DNA of 64,000 bases from Actinopolyspora biskrensis (GTDB lineage: Bacteria; Actinomycetota; Actinomycetes; Mycobacteriales; Pseudonocardiaceae), in assembly GCF_013408175.1 (NCBI RefSeq), contig NZ_JACBYW010000002.1:556732-620731 (forward strand), read 5' to 3'. This document shows positions 8,670 through 18,355 of this stretch, piece after piece. The notes under the pieces are model-generated. The model was not told the DNA's origin. It did not search any database and saw only the letters and a list, made by a program, of their open reading frames with translations. Position 1 is the stretch's first letter. The number at the start of each line of letters is the position of its first letter. A program made the position numbers and the translations under genes.

Positions 8670-10192
8670 CAGAACAGCCCCATGGAGTTCACCGAGTAGC
8701 TGACCAGCATGTTCTTGGTCTGTTGGTAGTGATCGAGCATCATCTTGTGGGTTTCCCTGCCGATCCCGGACTGCTTGTAACCGCCGAAAGCGGCGTGTGC
8801 CGGGTACGAGTGGTAGTTGTTCACCCAGACGCGCCCGGCCTGAATGTCCCGGGCGGCTCGGTACGCGGTGTTTCCGCTCCGGGACCACACACCGGCCCCC
8901 AGGCCGTAGAGCGTGTCGTTGGCGATCTCGACGGCCTCTTCGTAGTCCCCGAAGGACGTCACCGAGACCACGGGGCCGAATATCTCCTCCTGGAAGATGC
9001 GCTGCCTGTTGTGCCCCTCGAAGACGGTCGGTTCCACGTAGTAACCACCGCTGAGTTCGCCCCCCGGATCCGCCCGTCCGCCACCGGTGAGGATCCGGGC
9101 GCCCTCCTGCTTTCCGATGTCGATGTAGGCGAGGATCTTCTCGAGCTGGTCGTTGCTGGACTGGGCCCCGATCCTGGTTTCGGTGTCCAGCGGATGCCCC
9201 GGGGCGCTCCGCTCGGTGCGTTCCACCGCAGCCGCGACGAACTCGTCGTAGATACCGCGTTGCACCAGGGCGCGGGACGGGCAGGTGCACACTTCGCCCT
9301 GGTTCAACGCGAACAGCGCGAACCCTTCGAGCGCCTTGTCGTGGAACGCGTCGTCGGCGGCGGCGACGTCGTCGAAGAAGATGTTCGGACTCTTGCCGCC
9401 CAGCTCCACCGTGGCCGGGATGATGTTCTCACTGGCGTACTGCAGGATCAGTCTGCCGGTGGTGGTCTCCCCGGTGAAAGCGATCTTGTTGATCCGCGGG
9501 TTCGAGGCCAGCGGCTTCCCGGCTTCAACCCCGAATCCGTTGACCACGTTGATCACTCCGGCGGGCAGCAGATCTGCGATCAGCTCCAGCAGGACGTGGA
9601 TCGAGGCCGGGGTCTGTTCGGCCGGCTTGAGCACCACGGTGTTGCCACCGGCCAGCGCCGGGGCGAGTTTCCACGTGGCCATCAGTATCGGGAAGTTCCA
9701 CGGGATGATCTGGCCGACCACTCCCAGGGGTTCGTGGAAGTGGTAGGCGACCGTGTCCTCGTCGATCTGGGAGATCGTGCCTTCCTGAGCCCGCAGAGCT
9801 CCGGCGAAGTAGCGGAAGTGGTCGACCGCCAACGGCATGTCGGCCGCCAGCGCTTCCCGCACCGGTTTGCCGTTCTCCCAGGACTCGGCCACGGCGAGCT
9901 TCTCGAGGTTCTCCTCGACGCGATCGGCGATGGCCAGCAGCACCCCGGCGCGTTCGGCCGGTGCCGTCTTGCCCCACGACCTGGCGGCTCCTTCGGCCGC
10001 GTCCACGGCCTTTTCCACGTCGGCGGCAGTGCCGCGGGCCAGTTCCGTGAACGTCCGCCCCGTGACGGGGGTCGGGTTCTCGAAGTACCCGCCTTCGGCC
10101 GGGGGGACGTACTCGCCGCCGATGAAATGGTCGTAGCGGGCCCTGTACTCGACGACGGATCCGGCGGTTCCCGGAGCTGCGTACTGGGGCAT
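8669..10192 (-). CDS. Aldehyde dehydrogenase, ExaC/AldB (acetaldehyde dehydrogenase II) type
   Basis: A 507-residue NAD-dependent ALDH. GGAGGTG precedes the ATG at 10192. The base segment [12 protein letters not shown] and the catalytic cysteine in [13 protein letters not shown] are characteristic of the ExaC/AldB subgroup, which oxidises acetaldehyde and other short aldehydes. It ends coupled to a DUF779 gene and is divergent from a GAF-domain activator. This is the usual arrangement of alcohol/aldehyde-induced dehydrogenases in actinobacteria. Confidence 0.9.
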   Translation of the reverse strand: MPQYAAPGTAGSVVEYRARYDHFIGGEYVPPAEGGYFENPTPVTGRTFTELARGTAADVEKAVDAAEGAARSWGKTAPAERAGVLLAIADRVEENLEKLAVAESWENGKPVREALAADMPLAVDHFRYFAGALRAQEGTISQIDEDTVAYHFHEPLGVVGQIIPWNFPILMATWKLAPALAGGNTVVLKPAEQTPASIHVLLELIADLLPAGVINVVNGFGVEAGKPLASNPRINKIAFTGETTTGRLILQYASENIIPATVELGGKSPNIFFDDVAAADDAFHDKALEGFALFALNQGEVCTCPSRALVQRGIYDEFVAAAVERTERSAPGHPLDTETRIGAQSSNDQLEKILAYIDIGKQEGARILTGGGRADPGGELSGGYYVEPTVFEGHNRQRIFQEEIFGPVVSVTSFGDYEEAVEIANDTLYGLGAGVWSRSGNTAYRAARDIQAGRVWVNNYHSYPAHAAFGGYKQSGIGRETHKMMLDHYQQTKNMLVSYSVNSMGLF

Positions 10193-10341
10193 TCCCCCAC
10201 CTCCGTTCGAACGGTGTCGACTTGCGCGGCCACCGCGGTACGCGGTTTCGCGAGGGGTGGTCGGTACGGGGGAATTCTGGGGATCGCGACGTTGCAACAG
10301 CGTTTCGTGCGAAAAGCGGCGTCCGCGACGGTGGTCGAGGC

Positions 10342-10374
10342 TTGTACATAACCCTGATCGCCTATCAGTATGAT
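10342..10374 (+). promoter_or_regulatory. Divergent control region: palindrome and -10 box
   Basis: CTGATCGCCTATCAG (10354-10368) is a 5-5-5 inverted repeat abutting TATGAT (10369-10374), a good -10 hexamer for the GAF regulator gene. A second perfect palindrome, GTTGCAAC, lies at 10291-10298, nearer the aldehyde dehydrogenase. Both are candidate activator or autoregulatory sites. Confidence 0.4.
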
Positions 10375-10428
10375 GTCGATCGCATCGATCGACGCGTACG
10401 ACCGTGATGACACCGTGAGGCAGGTCGA

Positions 10429-11934
10429 TTGCCCGAACACTTCGCCATGATGAATTTCCCGGAAGTCTCCATCGATCCTCTCGAACGGGCTCGCAGGCTC
10501 GAACGGATTCACGCCGCGACGCTCTCGGAACCTGACGGCGGGGAATCTCCTCGGCCTGTGGTGGCCGCGTCCTGGCAACGTTCGCTGGAAGCACGAATCG
10601 ACCCCAACGGCTGGAAGCCGCCGGTCGTCTTCGCCGCGGAGGAACTCGAGGAACAACGCGACGCGCACTCGTTGGCGGGCTGCCTTCCGATGCTGCGCCG
10701 GACGTTGTTGGACGAGGTGGGCGAGTGCGCCCACATCATGATCGTTACCGACGCCGAGGGGAACATCCTGTGGCGGGAAGGACATCCGAGCGTGTGCCGC
10801 GAGGCCGACGATGTCCTGCTCAGCGAGGGAACCCGTTGGGCGGAGGAGGCCATCGGCACCAACGCCATGGGCACCACGCTGGCTACGGGCGCACCGGTGC
10901 AGATCCACTCCGCCGAGCACCTGGTTTGCACGTACCACTCCTGGACCTGCGCGGCCAGTCCGATACGGGATCCGGAGACTGGGGAGGTCATCGGTTCGAT
11001 AGATCTCAGTGGTCCCCTGCACACCATGCACCCGGCGCTGCCCGCTCTGGTCGCGGCCGCGTCCCGGCTGGCGGAAGGGGAGCTCGCCGAGCGGATGCGT
11101 CTGCGGCACATGCGGATCGCCGAGCGGGAGATGCCGCGGTTGCGCGCGTCGGCCGGGGAGTCGGCGGTGCTGTTGAGCCCGTACGGTCGGGTTATCGCGT
11201 CCGAGCCGGGAAACTCCACGGTCCCCGAAGGACCGGTTCCGCGGACTTGCGGGGAGGAGTTCGACGCGGGCAACGGCAGGAAGGCGGTACTCGAGCCCTT
11301 GACGGAGGGCTACCTGCTGCGAACGTACCGGGTCTCCGGTGCGGAACAGCGCGATCCCGTGCTGCGGTTGCGCTTCACGGGAATGTTCCCCGAGGTGGAG
11401 TTGAACGAACGGGCCGTTCGCGTGGGACAGCGGCACGCCGAGTTGCTCACGGCCCTGACGCTGCGCCCGGAGGGCGTGAACGCCGAGCAGCTGGCGCTGA
11501 TGGTGCACGGCGAACAGGGCAACCCTGTTACCGTGCGTGCCGAGGTTCACCGGTTGCGTGCTCGACTGGGGACTTCGATCGTGCGCACCAAACCGTACCG
11601 TCTCGGTGCGCGGGTGGAGGCCGATTTCGCCGCGGTGCGTTCGCTGCTGCGCGAGGGACGGGTGGTGGCGGCTCTGGACCGCTACGGCCAGGGGCTGCTG
11701 CCCGGATCGGACGCACCGGTCGTGCGTGAGGAGCGGGAGGAGCTGCTGGCCGGGATGCGTGCTGCCGTGCTCGCCGCGCAGGACCCGGAACTGCTGTGGC
11801 GCTTCGCCCACACCGAGAGCGGGAGGTGGGACGCGGAAGTTCTGGAGCGGCTGCTCGAAACCCTGCCCGCGAGGGACTGGCGTCGTGCCGGAACCAGGGC
11901 TCGGCTCGACCGGTTGCTGAACGACGAGGGGTGA
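10429..11934 (+). CDS. GAF-domain transcriptional activator of AcoR type, lacking a sigma-54 module
   Basis: A 501-residue regulator with an N-terminal GAF-like sensory region. The segment [22 protein letters not shown] is typical of AcoR-type activators of alcohol and acetoin metabolism. No AAA+ sigma-54-interaction domain is present. Instead the C-terminal half has a winged-helix-like stretch (about residues 330-400) and an alpha-helical end. The start is uncertain: TTG at 10429 has GAGG 8 bases upstream; ATG codons at 10447 and 10450 are alternatives. Divergent to the ExaC-type dehydrogenase, it most likely activates that pair in response to an alcohol or aldehyde. Confidence 0.75.
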   Translation: MPEHFAMMNFPEVSIDPLERARRLERIHAATLSEPDGGESPRPVVAASWQRSLEARIDPNGWKPPVVFAAEELEEQRDAHSLAGCLPMLRRTLLDEVGECAHIMIVTDAEGNILWREGHPSVCREADDVLLSEGTRWAEEAIGTNAMGTTLATGAPVQIHSAEHLVCTYHSWTCAASPIRDPETGEVIGSIDLSGPLHTMHPALPALVAAASRLAEGELAERMRLRHMRIAEREMPRLRASAGESAVLLSPYGRVIASEPGNSTVPEGPVPRTCGEEFDAGNGRKAVLEPLTEGYLLRTYRVSGAEQRDPVLRLRFTGMFPEVELNERAVRVGQRHAELLTALTLRPEGVNAEQLALMVHGEQGNPVTVRAEVHRLRARLGTSIVRTKPYRLGARVEADFAAVRSLLREGRVVAALDRYGQGLLPGSDAPVVREEREELLAGMRAAVLAAQDPELLWRFAHTESGRWDAEVLERLLETLPARDWRRAGTRARLDRLLNDEG

Positions 11935-11947
11935 ACGCCGGCGGGGG

Positions 11948-11990
11948 ACCGAGGGGCTCGCTGCCGGTGGTTCCCGCGCCGAGCCTCGGT
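11948..11990 (+). terminator. Hairpin after the GAF regulator
   Basis: ACCGAGGGGCTCG pairs with CGAGCCTCGGT (11980-11990) with a 2-base bulge, 14 bases after the stop codon. No T-run follows, so this is a tentative terminator. Confidence 0.45.
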
Positions 11991-12148
11991 GACCAGGGGA
12001 CACGCTGCGTGGTTCCGGCCCGTGGCCGGCTCACCCGAAGCTCGTGTCGCCGGAGACCTGCCGGTCACGGATGTCGGTCGATCACGGGTGGGAGTCACAC
12101 GAGTTCCGTTGAATCGGGCCCGAACTGCCCGCCCGGGAATAAAACATC

Positions 12149-12167
12149 CTTCACGTTCGCTGTGAAG
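12149..12167. promoter_or_regulatory. Palindrome upstream of the drug exporter
   Basis: CTTCAC-N7-GTGAAG is a perfect 6-7-6 inverted repeat 44 bases before the exporter start. It is a plausible operator for a local repressor, though no regulator gene is adjacent. Confidence 0.35.
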
Positions 12168-12210
12168 TTGGCAGTCCTGTCATCTTCTCGTTCCCGTCCG
12201 GAAGGTCGTG

Positions 12211-13485
12211 ATGGAAAAAGTCGCGGAACACAGCACGTCCACCTCGGCCAACGCGGGTGTGTCCGAACCCACCGGTTGGGCACGAGCCCGGATCATCCTC
12301 GTCCTCGGGGCTCTGGTCGCCTTGGTCCCCCTGACGATCGACATGTATCTGCCCGCCCTACCGGCCATCGGCGAAAGTCTCGACGCCAGCTCTTCGGCCA
12401 CCCAGCTGACGCTGACCGGGACCCTGCTGGGACTGGGGCTGGGCCAACTGGTGATGGGACCGTTCTCCGACGCCGTCGGCCGCCGGACTCCACTGATCGT
12501 TGGTATATCCGTGCACGTGGCGGCATCGCTGCTGTGCCTGGTCGCCCCCAACGTCCTGGTGCTCGGAATCCTGCGCGTGCTCCAGGGGGCCGGCGGGGCG
12601 GCCGGAATGGTCGTCGCCCTCGCCTCGGTCAGCGATCTGTTCAGCGGACGCACCGCGGCGACGACTCTCTCGCGGTTGATGCTGGTCAACGGGGCGGCTC
12701 CGATTCTCGCGCCCACGCTGGGCGGCGTGATCCTGCTGCAACTCTCGTGGCGCGGGGTGTTCGCCGTGCTGGCCGCCCTGGGAGTGGTTCTGCTGGTGCT
12801 GGCGATTCTCGCCCTGCGCGAGAGCCTGCCACCCGAGCGGAGGCACAAGGGGGGGATGGCACCCGTGCTTCGCTCCTACCGCCAGCTGCTGAGCGACGGG
12901 CAGTTCATGGTGATGATCCTGGTGGCGGCGCTGGGAATGTCGGCGTTGTTCTCCTACATCTCCGGGGCCTCGTTCGTGCTGCAGGAGCAGTACGGGCTGA
13001 ATCAGCAGCAGTTCGGGCTGGTATTCGGCCTCGGCGCACTGACGATCATCGCCTCCACCCAGTTCAACGTGGTCCTGCTGCGCAGGTTCCCCCCGAAGCG
13101 CATCGTCTTCGGTGCGCTGACCGCGGCCACCGTGGCCGGTGCGGTACTGACCACCGTGGCCGTACTCGGTCTCGGCGGACTCCCCGGCTTCTTCGTTCCG
13201 CTGTTGTTCATGCTGGGGGCGGTCGGTTTCGTGCTGCCCAACGCGCCGGCGTTGGCCCTGGAACGGCACGGTGACTCCGGCGGTACCGCCGCGGCGGTGT
13301 TGGGGGCTTTCCAGTTCGGGCTCGGTGCCTTCATGGCGCCGATCGTGGGGCTTCTCGGTAACGACGGCCCCGCCATGGCCATGGCCATGACCGGAGGTGT
13401 GCTGATCGCACTGGTGGCGCTGACCGTGGTCACGAAGCGCGGCGGCTCCGCCGGTGCGGACGAGTCCATCGTCGAAGCCGCCTGA
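12211..13485 (+). CDS. MFS multidrug exporter, Bcr/CflA family
   Basis: A 424-residue inner-membrane proton antiporter with about twelve hydrophobic helices. The TIDMYLPALP segment in TM1, the loop 2-3 signature GPFSDAVGRR and the LQGAGGAAGMVVA segment in TM4-5 identify the Bcr/CflA group (bicyclomycin, chloramphenicol and other drugs). GGAAGG lies 5 bases before the ATG; a GTG directly before it is an alternative start. It is monocistronic. An inverted repeat about 50 bases upstream could be an operator. Substrate cannot be read from sequence. Confidence 0.85.
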   Translation: MEKVAEHSTSTSANAGVSEPTGWARARIILVLGALVALVPLTIDMYLPALPAIGESLDASSSATQLTLTGTLLGLGLGQLVMGPFSDAVGRRTPLIVGISVHVAASLLCLVAPNVLVLGILRVLQGAGGAAGMVVALASVSDLFSGRTAATTLSRLMLVNGAAPILAPTLGGVILLQLSWRGVFAVLAALGVVLLVLAILALRESLPPERRHKGGMAPVLRSYRQLLSDGQFMVMILVAALGMSALFSYISGASFVLQEQYGLNQQQFGLVFGLGALTIIASTQFNVVLLRRFPPKRIVFGALTAATVAGAVLTTVAVLGLGGLPGFFVPLLFMLGAVGFVLPNAPALALERHGDSGGTAAAVLGAFQFGLGAFMAPIVGLLGNDGPAMAMAMTGGVLIALVALTVVTKRGGSAGADESIVEAA

Positions 13486-13525
13486 TCGGGGAGCCCCCTA
13501 GGCGCAGGCGGCGCCGAGACGACCA

Positions 13526-13660
13526 CCCGAGCCGCTCGCGCCGTTGCGGGGTCTCCCGTGCGCGCTCTCGCGAGGACGGCCCCGGCGTTGTGCGGAACAA
13601 GCCGTCCGAAGTCGGGACACCCGCTCACGAACCCGCTGGAGGTTCCGCTCCGGCGGAGCT
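13526..13660 (+). repeat. Dispersed intergenic repeat, copy A
   Basis: This stretch aligns over about 135 bases with 41008-41145, including identical blocks such as GCTCTCGCGAGGACGG and CACCCGCTCACGAACCCGC. The middle differs by a 4-base length change, so it is not a conserved reading frame. A third, shorter match lies inverted at 35888-35935. Confidence 0.6.
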
Positions 13661-13738
13661 ACGACACCCCGAACGGAAAGCACAAGTGAGTCGAGGACGG
13701 CGTCCGGGCGGTCGCGCCGCGCGGACACGAGCGTGGAT

Positions 13739-13764
13739 CCTCGCCGGTCGTTCGACCGGCGAGG
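13739..13764. terminator. Hairpin downstream of the DUF72 gene
   Basis: CCTCGCCGGTC pairs perfectly with GACCGGCGAGG around a 4-base loop, 22 bases past the stop of the DUF72 gene on the minus strand. It may also stop transcripts arriving from the drug exporter. Confidence 0.6.
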
Positions 13765-13786
13765 AGCACTCGTAGGGGGAACCGGC

Positions 13787-14677
13787 TCAACGCTGGCTTT
13801 CGGCCCTGCCGAGAAGCTCGACCAGCTGTGCCGCGTTGACGTGTGCGTAGTCGCGGTAGCAGTTGTTCAGCACCACGTACGTGGTGCTGACCGAAGCGGA
13901 GAGCTCGCGCAGCCCCGGTACCCAGGCGGCCAGCTCCGCTTCCGAGTACTTGTAGCCGAAGCGTTCCTCCTTGGTGCGGCTGTTCCACTTCGCGGAGCGC
14001 CCGTGGAGACGAACGACTCCCGGATCCGCGGGGGAGGCGATCACGGGCGGTGTAGAACTGCCGTGCCCCTGGGGCATGTCGACGACCACATAAGGCAGGC
14101 GGTACTCGTTCAGGAAACCCAGCGTTCGTTCCCGCTCGGGTCCCTCCATCCAGGTGTGGTTGCGGAACTCGACGCACACCGGCAACGGTGCGGCGCGGTC
14201 CCGGCACTCGACAAGGTAGCGTCTGTTTCCGGGACCGTTCGAGAACCACGGCGGGAACTGGAACAACACCGCTCCCAACTTGCCCGCCTCGTGCAGCGGG
14301 GACAGCGCGGTGCGGAAACGGTGCCAGAGTTCCTCGACGACCTCCGGACCGAGATCGTCGAGATACACATTGTCCCGCTGGGTCCCAGCTGCCCACCTCA
14401 GATCCCGGGGAAGCGCGGACGGTGCCGTGGGATGCCGGGTGAACAGTCGGAAAGCCTTGACGTTGAACGTGAAGTGCTCGGGGGTGCGTCGCACCCACAG
14501 TTCCGCGGTGCGTTCGGCCGGCGGGTGGTAATAAGTGGAGTCGACCTCCACCAGCGGAAACCTTTCCGCGTAGTAGGCGAGCCTTTTGGCCGGGGTGTTG
14601 ATTTCGGCCGGGTACCAGCCGGATCGGAGCAACCCGCGGTCGGTCCAGCCCGCCGTTCCGACCAGGATCTCGCCCAC
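13787..14677 (-). CDS. DUF72 (YecE-type) protein
   Basis: A 296-residue protein of the DUF72/YecE family, a TIM-barrel fold of unknown activity. Typical segments are visible: GTAGWTDRG at the N-terminus, FPLVEVDSTYYHPP, FTFNVKAFRLFTRH, VCVEFRNHTW and YVVLNNCYRDYA. The start is a GTG at 14677. GGAGGTG lies rather far upstream (about 13 bases), so the start is moderately sure. No membrane segment is present. No function is assigned. Confidence 0.8.
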   Translation of the reverse strand: MGEILVGTAGWTDRGLLRSGWYPAEINTPAKRLAYYAERFPLVEVDSTYYHPPAERTAELWVRRTPEHFTFNVKAFRLFTRHPTAPSALPRDLRWAAGTQRDNVYLDDLGPEVVEELWHRFRTALSPLHEAGKLGAVLFQFPPWFSNGPGNRRYLVECRDRAAPLPVCVEFRNHTWMEGPERERTLGFLNEYRLPYVVVDMPQGHGSSTPPVIASPADPGVVRLHGRSAKWNSRTKEERFGYKYSEAELAAWVPGLRELSASVSTTYVVLNNCYRDYAHVNAAQLVELLGRAESQR

Positions 14678-14773
14678 GGGCCCAGCATGACACCTCCGTC
14701 CCTGAGGCGGGAGCGGACGTGTTTTCCGAAAAAGACCGAAAACACGGGCGGAGCGGGAGCCGGAGAGTTCCGG

Positions 14774-15040
14774 TCACTCGGCGTGGAGCCTCCAGTCCCG
14801 CAACCCGAGCAGGAGCGTGGCCAGCGCCGCTCCGAGAAAGAAACCACCTCCCGCGCCGAGCAGCAGGCACAGCAGAGCGCATCCGTAGGAGAAGGCGATC
14901 AGCGCCGTTCTGGGCGTGAGCTTTCTGCGGAACGAGACGTACGAACTGTTCCCGGTCATGAGCTCGGCGAGATCGGGATCGTCTCCGCTCAGGTGTTGCT
15001 CGATCTCGTCGAGGCGGCGCCGTTCGTCCCGGTCGAGCAT
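14774..15040 (-). CDS. DUF3040 small membrane protein
   Basis: An 88-residue protein with an acidic N-terminal helix (DERRRLDEIEQHL) followed by two closely spaced hydrophobic segments (about 43-82). The DUF3040 family is restricted to actinobacteria and has no known function. A paralogue with the same LxEIExxLxxxDPxLA pattern lies at 22300-22563. The gene is monocistronic and divergent from a DUF1876 gene. Confidence 0.8.
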   Translation of the reverse strand: MLDRDERRRLDEIEQHLSGDDPDLAELMTGNSSYVSFRRKLTPRTALIAFSYGCALLCLLLGAGGGFFLGAALATLLLGLRDWRLHAE

Positions 15041-15408
15041 GCCCCACCTCCCGCCATCGAACCAGTTGCACCCAGCATCACTCGCGATGGATGGACAGGA
15101 AAGGACGGGACTTACCCGAATCTGGTATGTGACCGGGTACTTGCTGCTCGGAGGCCTGTTCGGCAGTGGTGGGAAGGTGTTGCGGGAAGCAGCCTGCCAC
15201 GTTCATCATGTTGTTACGCGCCGCACTCGCCGGGGTTGAGCCGTGCGGATCGCGGAGCGTCGGTTCTCCGGCCGCGTACCGCAGGACATCGAAGAGCGAC
15301 TCGGGGGACGCGCGACGCTTCCGATGGGCGCGCGAAGGATCGGCGCCGCCACGTGAGCCTCGGAGCAGCGAAATCCGAGCGGTATCGCAGTTACCTCTGG
15401 AGAAGATC
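15041..15408. other. Divergent intergenic region
   Basis: This lies between the DUF3040 (minus) and DUF1876 (plus) genes. A partial GGGACTTACCC element at 15107-15117 recalls half of a DosR-type box but lacks the second arm. No gene is seen. Confidence 0.4.
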
Positions 15409-15678
15409 ATGATCGCGACAGAGCAATGGGTCGTGACGGTCTACATCGACGAGCGTGACGACAGGACCCAGGCAGAGGCCCGATTGATGAAACGGGGCGA
15501 ATCGGAGCTTCACGGCAGCGGAGTCGCCCACCGGAATCCGCGGGACGTCAACGTTCCCGAGATCGGGGCCGAACTGGCGGCGTCCAGGGCGTTGTCCCAG
15601 CTCGCTGATCAGCTGCTCGACGTCTCCGCCGCGGATGTCGAACGGTCGACCGGTCAACCCGCGCACTTCCACAGCTGA
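15409..15678 (+). CDS. DUF1876 protein (Rv1738/Rv2632c-like)
   Basis: An 89-residue soluble protein of the DUF1876 family, with the characteristic QWVVTVYIDE start and RGESELHGSGVAHRNPRD segment. In Mycobacterium tuberculosis the relatives Rv1738 and Rv2632c are hypoxia/starvation proteins whose fold resembles ribosome hibernation factors; that is family knowledge, not shown here. GGAGAAG precedes the ATG at 15409. It converges on a universal stress protein gene, consistent with a dormancy or stress role. Confidence 0.8.
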   Translation: MIATEQWVVTVYIDERDDRTQAEARLMKRGESELHGSGVAHRNPRDVNVPEIGAELAASRALSQLADQLLDVSAADVERSTGQPAHFHS

Positions 15679-15774
15679 CACTCGTCGAACCCGGCCCGGA
15701 CGACACGAGCTCCCCGTCGGGCGGCGAGAGCGCGGTCTCCGGCGGGACGCCGAGAAGCGGCGATTTCGTGCTCG

Positions 15775-16680
15775 TCAGCGCACGACCGCCACGGGACAGC
15801 GTGCGTAGTGCGCCACGGCGTGGCTGACCGATCCGAGCAGGCTCGAGCGGATCGGCCCCCGTCCCTGGCTGCCCACGACCAGGAGATCGGCCTGCTCCGA
15901 GGCCGAGAACAGGGCGTCGGCTGCTCCTTCCGTGGTGACCACTTCGCTGTGCAGGGAGACGTCCGGGTACTGCTCCTTCCACTCGACCACGGACTCCGAA
16001 AGGACTCTTTCGCAGGTCTCGCGCACCTGTTCCCAGTCGAGTTTACGTCGTGCGGTCGGGGACGTGGTGTACTTGCGGACCTCGTTCCAGGACAGCAGTG
16101 CGACCAATTCCGCCTGGTGCCGCGAAGCGAACTCGTAGGCGAACCCGATCGCCCGCTCGCTACCTCGCGAGCCGTCCACGCCGACCACCACCCGGGTGAA
16201 TCGCCGGGGGTCCGCGGCGATTCGTTCTCGCTCGCGTTCACCACGTACCACCACCACCGGAGGACGGGCGGTACGCACGAGTTCGGCCGAGGTCGAACCG
16301 AGCAACATGCGCCAGGGTTGGGACTGTTCCGGTGGTCCCAGCACCAGCAGGTCGGCTCGGTCCGCCACCTCCCCGATGATCTTTGCGGGATGCCCCAGCT
16401 TCATCACGGTGTCCACCCGGAGCTCGGGCAACTCCTCCCCGCACTCGGACACCATCGTGTTCACTTCGTTCTCGCATTCCGTGCGCAGCGGTTCGAACTC
16501 CACGGACTCGGTGGGCAGGCGGATTCGGGTGAGCTGCTCCAGCGGGGCGGGAATGGCCCGGACCACCAGAAGCTCCTGATTCCTGCTGACCGCTTCGAAG
16601 GCAGCCCAGCGAACGGTTTCCCGGGAGTTGTCGAGTCCGTCGAATCCGACGACGACTTTGCCGTTCTGCTCTGCGCACAT
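15775..16680 (-). CDS. Universal stress protein, two UspA domains
   Basis: A 301-residue tandem UspA protein. The C-terminal domain keeps the nucleotide-binding pattern GSQGRGPIRSSLLGS. In the N-terminal domain the equivalent (GPPEQSQPWRMLLGS) has lost the first glycines, so only the second domain is expected to bind ATP in the usual way. The start at 16680 has GAAGGG upstream; longer in-frame starts add a low-complexity leader. Related tandem proteins in mycobacteria (Rv2623, Rv2005c) are induced in hypoxia. Confidence 0.85.
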   Translation of the reverse strand: MCAEQNGKVVVGFDGLDNSRETVRWAAFEAVSRNQELLVVRAIPAPLEQLTRIRLPTESVEFEPLRTECENEVNTMVSECGEELPELRVDTVMKLGHPAKIIGEVADRADLLVLGPPEQSQPWRMLLGSTSAELVRTARPPVVVVRGERERERIAADPRRFTRVVVGVDGSRGSERAIGFAYEFASRHQAELVALLSWNEVRKYTTSPTARRKLDWEQVRETCERVLSESVVEWKEQYPDVSLHSEVVTTEGAADALFSASEQADLLVVGSQGRGPIRSSLLGSVSHAVAHYARCPVAVVR

Positions 16681-17015
16681 CGCTGCCAACCCTTCGCGCT
16701 CGCCAAGGTGGTGGTTCCCGCCGAACAGCTCGTCCAGCCCGGCTCCTCCGAGCAGTCCGACAGTCATGGTAAGCCCGTGAGCGGAGCTCGTGGGGTGCGA
16801 ATCCACGCCTGTTCCGGTGTGTCGGTCCCCTCACCCGGTGCCCGGACATCGGTCTAGCACGGGCGGGACGTCGCGTTCCCGGCCGGTCGAGCCGAGCGGA
16901 CTCCTCCGCCCTCCTGTCGGAGCCTTCCGCCGTTCGCGAGAGGCGGAGTCCGCGCTCGTTTCGAGTGGACGCGTGCGCTGCCGCTCCCGCGGGAGCCACG
17001 TGCCGACGGAACGGA
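16681..17015. other. Intergenic region upstream of the stress protein gene
   Basis: A GGGAC-N6-TTCCC element at 16867-16882 is palindrome-like but not a clean match to any operator I can name. No gene is seen. Confidence 0.35.
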
Positions 17016-17834
17016 TCAGCTCAGGTTCTGCTCCAGTCGCTGGACGTAGTTGTCGATGAAGTGGTCCCGGACTCCGTCACCGACCGGAGCGAACAGGTCG
17101 CCGGTGAACCCGGCCACGCTGTCCGTCACCTCTTCTGCGACCGAGAGGTCCTCGTGCAGCGCGCCGTGCGCGTCGAAATAACGAACGTCGTTGACGTGGT
17201 GGAAGACGGGTTCCGGGGGAACCTGCGCAACGACGTCGTTGTTGTTGACGAAGCGGAAGGTCCGTTCGACGAAGACCTCGTCGTAGGCGTTGGCCAACAG
17301 GCGGTCACAGGTTCGTGGTTGACCGAAGGTGTAGACGCCGTCGGCCAGTGTGCTCGGGGTCTCGAAGTACATCCGCGCCGAGGCCAGCATCGCGAGGGCG
17401 CCGCCGAGGCTGTGGCCGGTGAACCACAGGGTCTGGTCGTTGTCCCCGAACTCGTCCACCGTCTCGTGCACCTGGCGATGCACGGCGTCGAGAGCTCGGT
17501 TGAATCCCTGGTGCACGGTTCCCGTGTCCGCCGGACCCGATTCGACGAGGACGTCGGCGTCGGACAACCAGTCCTTGAGCCGCTCCGGTTCTGTCCCCCT
17601 GAAGGCGACGATGATCATGTTCTCGCTCGCCGCGACGAAGCCCTGGGTGTCCTGGATGGGCAACGAGGCGTCCGTTTCGCCGTGGAAGTAGCGGAACCGG
17701 TCGAACCCCCACTCGGAGGTCGTCGAGCGCATCTCGTCCTCGCCCGCGTAGGCCAGCTCGGCCGCCTTGGCCAGCCAGTACGCGTGCTCGAGCCTGTAAT
17801 CGGTCACGGTGTGATCGAGTTCGGGAACGCTCAT
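17016..17834 (-). CDS. Class 3 lipase-fold hydrolase
   Basis: A 272-residue alpha/beta hydrolase of the lipase (class 3) family. The nucleophile elbow GHSLGGALA is intact, the oxyanion region FRGTEPERLKDW and the following FGQPRTCD segment are typical, and a late Asp/His pair (VNNNDVVAQVPP, FHHVND) can complete the triad. There is no signal peptide, so it is predicted cytoplasmic. The start at 17834 has GGAAGGA about 10 bases upstream. It is monocistronic with a long divergent leader to the Rv1733c-like gene. Substrate is unknown. Confidence 0.85.
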   Translation of the reverse strand: MSVPELDHTVTDYRLEHAYWLAKAAELAYAGEDEMRSTTSEWGFDRFRYFHGETDASLPIQDTQGFVAASENMIIVAFRGTEPERLKDWLSDADVLVESGPADTGTVHQGFNRALDAVHRQVHETVDEFGDNDQTLWFTGHSLGGALAMLASARMYFETPSTLADGVYTFGQPRTCDRLLANAYDEVFVERTFRFVNNNDVVAQVPPEPVFHHVNDVRYFDAHGALHEDLSVAEEVTDSVAGFTGDLFAPVGDGVRDHFIDNYVQRLEQNLS

Positions 17835-18355
17835 GCTCGAAAAGTCCTTCCGGGGTGGTGGGCGTTTGATTCGGTGACGGATTCCCGTGGTGCGCGTGTC
17901 GCTCGGCCCCGTCGTTCCAGGGGCGTTCGCCCCTTCGGACAACTATGGCAACCAAGATCCGGAAAAGAGCAGTCCGCTCACCGGAAAGTATGAGTATCGG
18001 TTGTTCTTCTCGGTGGAGTCGTGTTCGGTCCTTCGTGTTCTGCCGGGATCGCCCGCCCGGGCGGAGTCGAGCCGGGAGCGCGTTCGCGCCGAACGCTTTT
18101 CCCGCTGCGCCGGACACACGTTCGTGTTATACGGGGAGAGGCGTGAGCACGGGAACTCGTATGAGGTCGGAAGGGTTTTTCCGCTGTCGAGGAGCGGTCG
18201 GGGCCGGGGATTCCCGGGGCTCCGGGGGATCGGACCTGTGGAGCACCGGTGAGGAAGTGATCCCGTGAGCGGTGGCGGCTCCCTGCTCGCAACGACGGCT
18301 TTTCGGTTCCCGGACGGCTCGTTCGAGGAGTGCCTCGGAGAAGGAGGCGGTGACG
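17835..18355. other. Divergent intergenic region
   Basis: An extended -10 element (TGT then TATACG, 18125-18133) could start the plus-strand transcript of the Rv1733c-like/CBS pair. No convincing gene lies in these 521 bases. Confidence 0.4.

Larger units (their letters stand above)
13486..13786. other. Intergenic region between convergent genes
   Basis: It contains copy A of a dispersed repeat (13526-13660) and a hairpin at 13739-13764. No gene is supported. Confidence 0.55.

Noticed and set aside
9682..12003. Minus-strand open frame of over 700 codons
   Set aside because: It spans the divergent promoter and covers parts of two well-supported genes; the product has no domain and composition typical of antisense frames.
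13498..13728. Small minus-strand reading frame over repeat copy A
   Set aside because: The related copy B has a different length in its middle, so the frame is not preserved. The similarity is at DNA level only.
15107..15120. DosR box upstream of the DUF1876 gene
   Set aside because: GGGACTTACCCGAA keeps one arm only, the GTCCC arm is missing, and it lies about 290 bases from the gene.
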